A DNA stretch of 64,000 bases from Streptomyces zhihengii (GTDB lineage Bacteria; Actinomycetota; Actinomycetes; Streptomycetales; Streptomycetaceae). Where the stretch lies: the NCBI RefSeq assembly GCF_016919245.1, contig NZ_JAFEJA010000001.1, positions 5,791,501 to 5,855,500 of the forward strand, written 5' to 3'. The translations under genes and the position numbers were made by a program. Under the pieces are notes generated by a model, which was not told where the DNA came from, searched no databases, and was given only the letters and a program-made list of their open reading frames with translations. Shown here in pieces: positions 61,194-64,000 of this stretch; position 1 is the stretch's first letter; each line of letters opens with the position of its first letter.

Positions 61194-62768
61194 ATGGCCG
61201 CAACCCGCCGCCCCCTCGCCCTCGGCGCCGTCATCGCGACCGCCGTCGCCCTCGGCGCCACCGGATTCGCGCTTCCCGCCCTCGCCGCCGACGCCGCCCC
61301 GGCCGCCGCGCCGAAGCTGGAACTCGTGGACGGCACCCTGGAATGGGGCCTCAAGGAGTCGTTCCGCAAGTACGTCGCCGGCCCGATCGCCCACGGCAGC
61401 ATCACCGCCTCCGACGGCGCCTCCCAGGCCGCCGGCAACGGCGTCTTCACCTTCACCGACGGCGCGGGGAGCTACGGCACCGGCACCCACGCCTCCGACA
61501 CCGCCTTCAAGGGCACGGTCCGCTTCCAGGGCCACGGCGGCGTACTCGACGTCCAGATCGGGGACATCAAGGTCGCCACCGGCCGTGAGTCGGGCACCGT
61601 CACCGCCGACTTCACCAGCAAGAAGATGGACGGCACCGTCGTCACCAAGGACGACGCCGTCATCGCGAACCTGAACCTCACCTCCGTCCGCCCGGGGCAG
61701 GGCGAGGGCGGCGCGATGGTCTTCAAGGACATCCCCGCCACGCTCACCGCCGACGGCTCCGAGGCGTTCGCCGGCTTCTACGCGGCCGGCGCCGCCCTCG
61801 ACCCGGCCACCCTCACCGTGAAGCAGGCGCCGCCGGAGCCCAGCCCCTCCCCGTCCGAGCCGACGACCGACCCGGAGCCGACCCCGTCCACGGACCCGAA
61901 GCCCACGCCCACGAAGCCGACGACCGACCCGGAGCCGACCCCGTCCCAGCCGACGGCCGAACCGGCGCCCGAGGACGGCCCGGTCGTCGACGGCAACCTC
62001 GACTGGGGCGTGAAGGAGTCCTTCCGCGCCTACGTCGCCGGCCCGATCGCCAAGGGCAAGGCCGAACTCGGGGACGGCGCCGTCAAGAACGGCGAGATCT
62101 ACCGCTTCACCAAGGCCCGGGGCGCCTTCGACAAGGACGGCCAGAGCCTCGACGCGGGCTTCGACGGATCGGTCCGCTTCCTCGGCCACCAGGAGGCCGG
62201 CGGCGCGTACGTCCTCGACCTCGAGCTGAGCGACCTGCGCACGGAGGTGAAGAACGGCAAGGGCACCCTGCTCGCCGACGTCTCCGCCAAGGACCAGAAG
62301 ACGCACGAGGTCGCCACCTACGAGGACCTGCCGCTGGCCGCCCTCGACCTGCCGAAGGGCGACATCGCCGCCAAGGACGGCGTCGTCACCCTGAGCGGCG
62401 TCCCGGCCGAGCTGACCGCGGACGGCGCCAAGGCCTTCGGCGGCTTCTACCAGGCCGGCGCCGAGATGGACCCGGTCTCCCTCGCCGTCTCCCTCGACAA
62501 GGACGCCGAACTCCCGGGCGGCACCGGCGGCTCGACCGGCGGCGGCACCGGCGGTTCGACGGGCGGGTCGGGCGGCTCGACCGGCGGCGGAACCGCAGGC
62601 GGCGGCACGGTCGGCGGCGGAACCGTCGGCGGCGGCACCGGCGCCCTCGCGAACACCGGGGCCGGCGCTCCCACCGGCGCCCTGCTGGCCGGCGCCGGCG
62701 CGATAGCCGCCGCGGGCGCGGCCGTCGTCGTGGCCGTGCGCCGCCGCGGCACGGACGCCACCGCCTGA
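61194..62768 (+). CDS. HtaA-domain heme-binding protein with LANTG sortase signal
   Basis: A 524-aa protein: signal peptide (1-35), HtaA domain 1 (about 45-205: TLEWGLKESFRKYVAGPIAH), a Pro/Thr/Glu-rich linker (PTTDPEPTPSTDPKPTPTKP), HtaA domain 2 (about 265-435: NLDWGVKESFRAYVAGPIAK), a Gly/Thr/Ser-rich spacer, then LANTG, a hydrophobic helix and an RRR tail. LAxTG is the class E sortase signal of Streptomyces, so this protein should be covalently attached to the cell wall and feed heme to the membrane-anchored HtaA and HmuT. ATG at 61194 with AAGGAGA 10 bases upstream. Confidence 0.9.
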   Translation: MAATRRPLALGAVIATAVALGATGFALPALAADAAPAAAPKLELVDGTLEWGLKESFRKYVAGPIAHGSITASDGASQAAGNGVFTFTDGAGSYGTGTHASDTAFKGTVRFQGHGGVLDVQIGDIKVATGRESGTVTADFTSKKMDGTVVTKDDAVIANLNLTSVRPGQGEGGAMVFKDIPATLTADGSEAFAGFYAAGAALDPATLTVKQAPPEPSPSPSEPTTDPEPTPSTDPKPTPTKPTTDPEPTPSQPTAEPAPEDGPVVDGNLDWGVKESFRAYVAGPIAKGKAELGDGAVKNGEIYRFTKARGAFDKDGQSLDAGFDGSVRFLGHQEAGGAYVLDLELSDLRTEVKNGKGTLLADVSAKDQKTHEVATYEDLPLAALDLPKGDIAAKDGVVTLSGVPAELTADGAKAFGGFYQAGAEMDPVSLAVSLDKDAELPGGTGGSTGGGTGGSTGGSGGSTGGGTAGGGTVGGGTVGGGTGALANTGAGAPTGALLAGAGAIAAAGAAVVVAVRRRGTDATA

Positions 62769-62835
62769 CCGGCCGGGCCCGTGCCCGCCCCGCGTGACAC
62801 CCGCGCCTGACCTGCGGGTTCCCCCGCACCACCGC

Positions 62836-62873
62836 GCCGCCGCCCCGGACCGTCCACGGCCCGGGGCGGCGGC
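62836..62873. terminator. terminator after the HtaA genes
   Basis: Perfect 13-bp stem GCCGCCGCCCCGG (62836-62848) / 62861-62873 with a 12-base loop, 68 bases after the second HtaA stop. Confidence 0.7.
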
Positions 62874-62970
62874 ACGCGTGCGTGCCCCCGCCCGGAGCCC
62901 GGCCCTCCGCCGCGGGCGCGGAGTACGCCGGCGCCGGACGGATGCCGGGGGCAAGTGCTTCAATGCCGGG

Positions 62971-63771
62971 GTGAACGAACTCGACGTGCTCCAGGTCTTC
63001 TGCGCCCCGGACGGCGGCTTCGGCAACGCACTGGCCGTCGTACGCGACCCGCGCCCGTACCCCGACCAGGCGTCCCGGCAGGCGCTCGCGGACGAACTCG
63101 GCTACAGCGAGACCGTCTTCGTCGACGACCCCGAGCGCGGTGTCGTCGACATCTACACCCCGGGCGCGCGGCTGCCGTTCGCGGGCCACCCGCTCGTCGG
63201 AGCCGCCTGGCTGCTGGACCTGGAGGCGGTCAACCCGCCCGCCGGCGAGGTGTGGGCCCGCAACGACGGGGAGTTCACCTGGATCACCGCCCGCGCCGAG
63301 TGGGCGCCGCCGCGCACCCTGGAGCGGTACGCCTCACCGGCCGAGGTCGACGCCCTGCCGGCGCCGCCGCCCGGCGAGGGCTGGCTCTACGCCTGGGCGT
63401 GGGAGGACGAGGCGGCCGGGCGGGTGCGGGCCCGGGGCTTCCCGCGCCGCGAGGGCGGTGTCGTCGAGGACGAGGCGACGGGCGCCGCGGCCCTGCTGCT
63501 GACCGAACTGCTCGGGCGGGCGCTGAACATCACCCAGGGCCGGGGGTCGCAGATCCTGACCGCGCCCGGCCCCGACGGCATCGTGGAGATCGGCGGCCGG
63601 GTCCGCCTGGTGTCCGCCGCCGGGGCGGCCGGCGAGGGCGTCCCGCGTGCGGACGGCGGCCGTGCGGACGGCGGCCGGGGAGCGGCCCGGATAGCGCCCG
63701 TGGAACGCCTCACCCGCTCCCGCCTGCCCCACGCGGTCACCCTCCCCTCCACCCCGGTCCCGGCCCCCTGA
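62971..63771 (+). CDS. PhzF family isomerase-like protein
   Basis: A 266-aa protein of the PhzF/diaminopimelate-epimerase fold: QVFCAPDGGFGNALAVV, the catalytic Glu in LGYSETVFV, LPFAGHPLVGAAWLL, and GRGSQILTAPGPDGIVEIGG. In phenazine producers PhzF isomerises trans-2,3-dihydro-3-hydroxyanthranilate, but most streptomycete copies have other, unknown substrates. GTG at 62971. The C-terminus carries a short RADGGRADGGRGAAR repeat and a Pro-rich tail. Confidence 0.85.
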   Translation: MNELDVLQVFCAPDGGFGNALAVVRDPRPYPDQASRQALADELGYSETVFVDDPERGVVDIYTPGARLPFAGHPLVGAAWLLDLEAVNPPAGEVWARNDGEFTWITARAEWAPPRTLERYASPAEVDALPAPPPGEGWLYAWAWEDEAAGRVRARGFPRREGGVVEDEATGAAALLLTELLGRALNITQGRGSQILTAPGPDGIVEIGGRVRLVSAAGAAGEGVPRADGGRADGGRGAARIAPVERLTRSRLPHAVTLPSTPVPAP

Positions 63772-64000
63772 GGCCACGGGGCGGCCGCCCGGTGTTCCGG
63801 GCCTGAGGCCGGGGACCGCCGGGCGGTGTCCCCGCTTCGAGGCCACGGGCCGCCCGGTGTGCCGGCCTTGCCGGCTCCATGCCGCCCGGGGCCGGTGTCC
63901 CGGTCCTGAGGCCAGGGGCCGCCCCGGAGCTCGGCGGGTGCGCGGGTACGGGACGACGACGAGGGCGGGGCGCGGCCGGAAGTCCGGCCGCGCCCCGCCC
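63772..64000. other. intergenic repeats ending in a strong hairpin
   Basis: Several degenerate GGCCACGGGxCCGCCCGGTG segments (near 63773, 63840 and 63910) without a gene, then a perfect 17-bp stem-loop (63963-63979 / 63984-64000, loop AAGT), probably the terminator of the PhzF gene. The hairpin may continue past the window edge. Confidence 0.65.

Overview
The window is a stretch of a high-GC actinobacterial chromosome, almost certainly Streptomyces. Third codon positions are strongly GC-biased, GTG (and some TTG/CTG) starts are frequent, and ATGA/GTGA translational overlaps are common. Several genes carry a TANNNT box 6-7 bases before the start codon, which suggests leaderless transcripts. 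The families are typical of the genus: SCO2322-like, DUF2252, DUF5336, DUF6325 and DUF7144 proteins, an HtaA heme system, and class E sortase (LAxTG) signals. A complete RNase P RNA gene lies near the centre.

Region by region. 1-2.2 kb: the end of a GT87/PAP2 membrane enzyme converges on a small secreted SLT lytic transglycosylase. 2.5-9.0 kb: a five-gene minus-strand operon encodes a likely vitamin B12 ECF transporter (S component, fused ATPase, T component) plus two secreted, membrane-anchored proteins; it begins with a clear cobalamin riboswitch. The fused ATPase is broken by a one-base frameshift in a run of eight G. 9.4-13.5 kb: a KstR-like TetR regulator is divergent from a glycosyltransferase / methyltransferase / prenyltransferase-like operon with a KstR-like operator between them. 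13.5-31.3 kb: mostly housekeeping and cell-envelope genes (DUF5336, amidase, DUF2252, DHA2 efflux pump, a receiver-only response regulator, Nif3, a zinc-ribbon coiled coil, RNase H/phosphatase, KDPG aldolase, YaaA, RNB nuclease). They are interrupted by a MITE-like element at 19.9 kb and a symmetric inverted-repeat region at 27.2-28.2 kb.

31.2-33.7 kb: a MerR regulator with a classic 19-bp-spacer promoter is coupled to a membrane protein, followed by a Uma2 remnant and rnpB. 33.8-39.0 kb: an accessory block holds a TauD-like dioxygenase with a TTA (bldA) codon, a YdcF protein and an unknown helical protein as an overlapping operon, then a small membrane protein, then an 825-aa HTH / P-loop ATPase / Sel1-TPR protein of STAND type. 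39.2-41.5 kb: a PLD (cardiolipin synthase-like) enzyme and a membrane-anchored Mrr-type nuclease. 41.6-45.5 kb: a double-module AsnC regulator is divergent from a 2-hydroxyacid dehydrogenase / class II aldolase pair, followed by a convergent SDR. 45.7-55 kb: Tat-exported PhoD, a Gfo/Idh/MocA oxidoreductase, a Bcr/CflA efflux pump, a secreted propeller-like protein, a GNAT, an Rsm22 methyltransferase, a TetR with its own palindromic operator, and a Prim-Pol-like protein.

55.2-64 kb: a lipoprotein, then a heme-uptake locus. hmuTUV (minus strand) diverges from two HtaA heme-binding surface proteins (plus strand) across a DtxR/DmdR-type iron box, and the second HtaA ends in an LANTG sortase signal. 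A PhzF-family isomerase closes the window. No tRNA, CRISPR array, prophage or intact transposase was seen.
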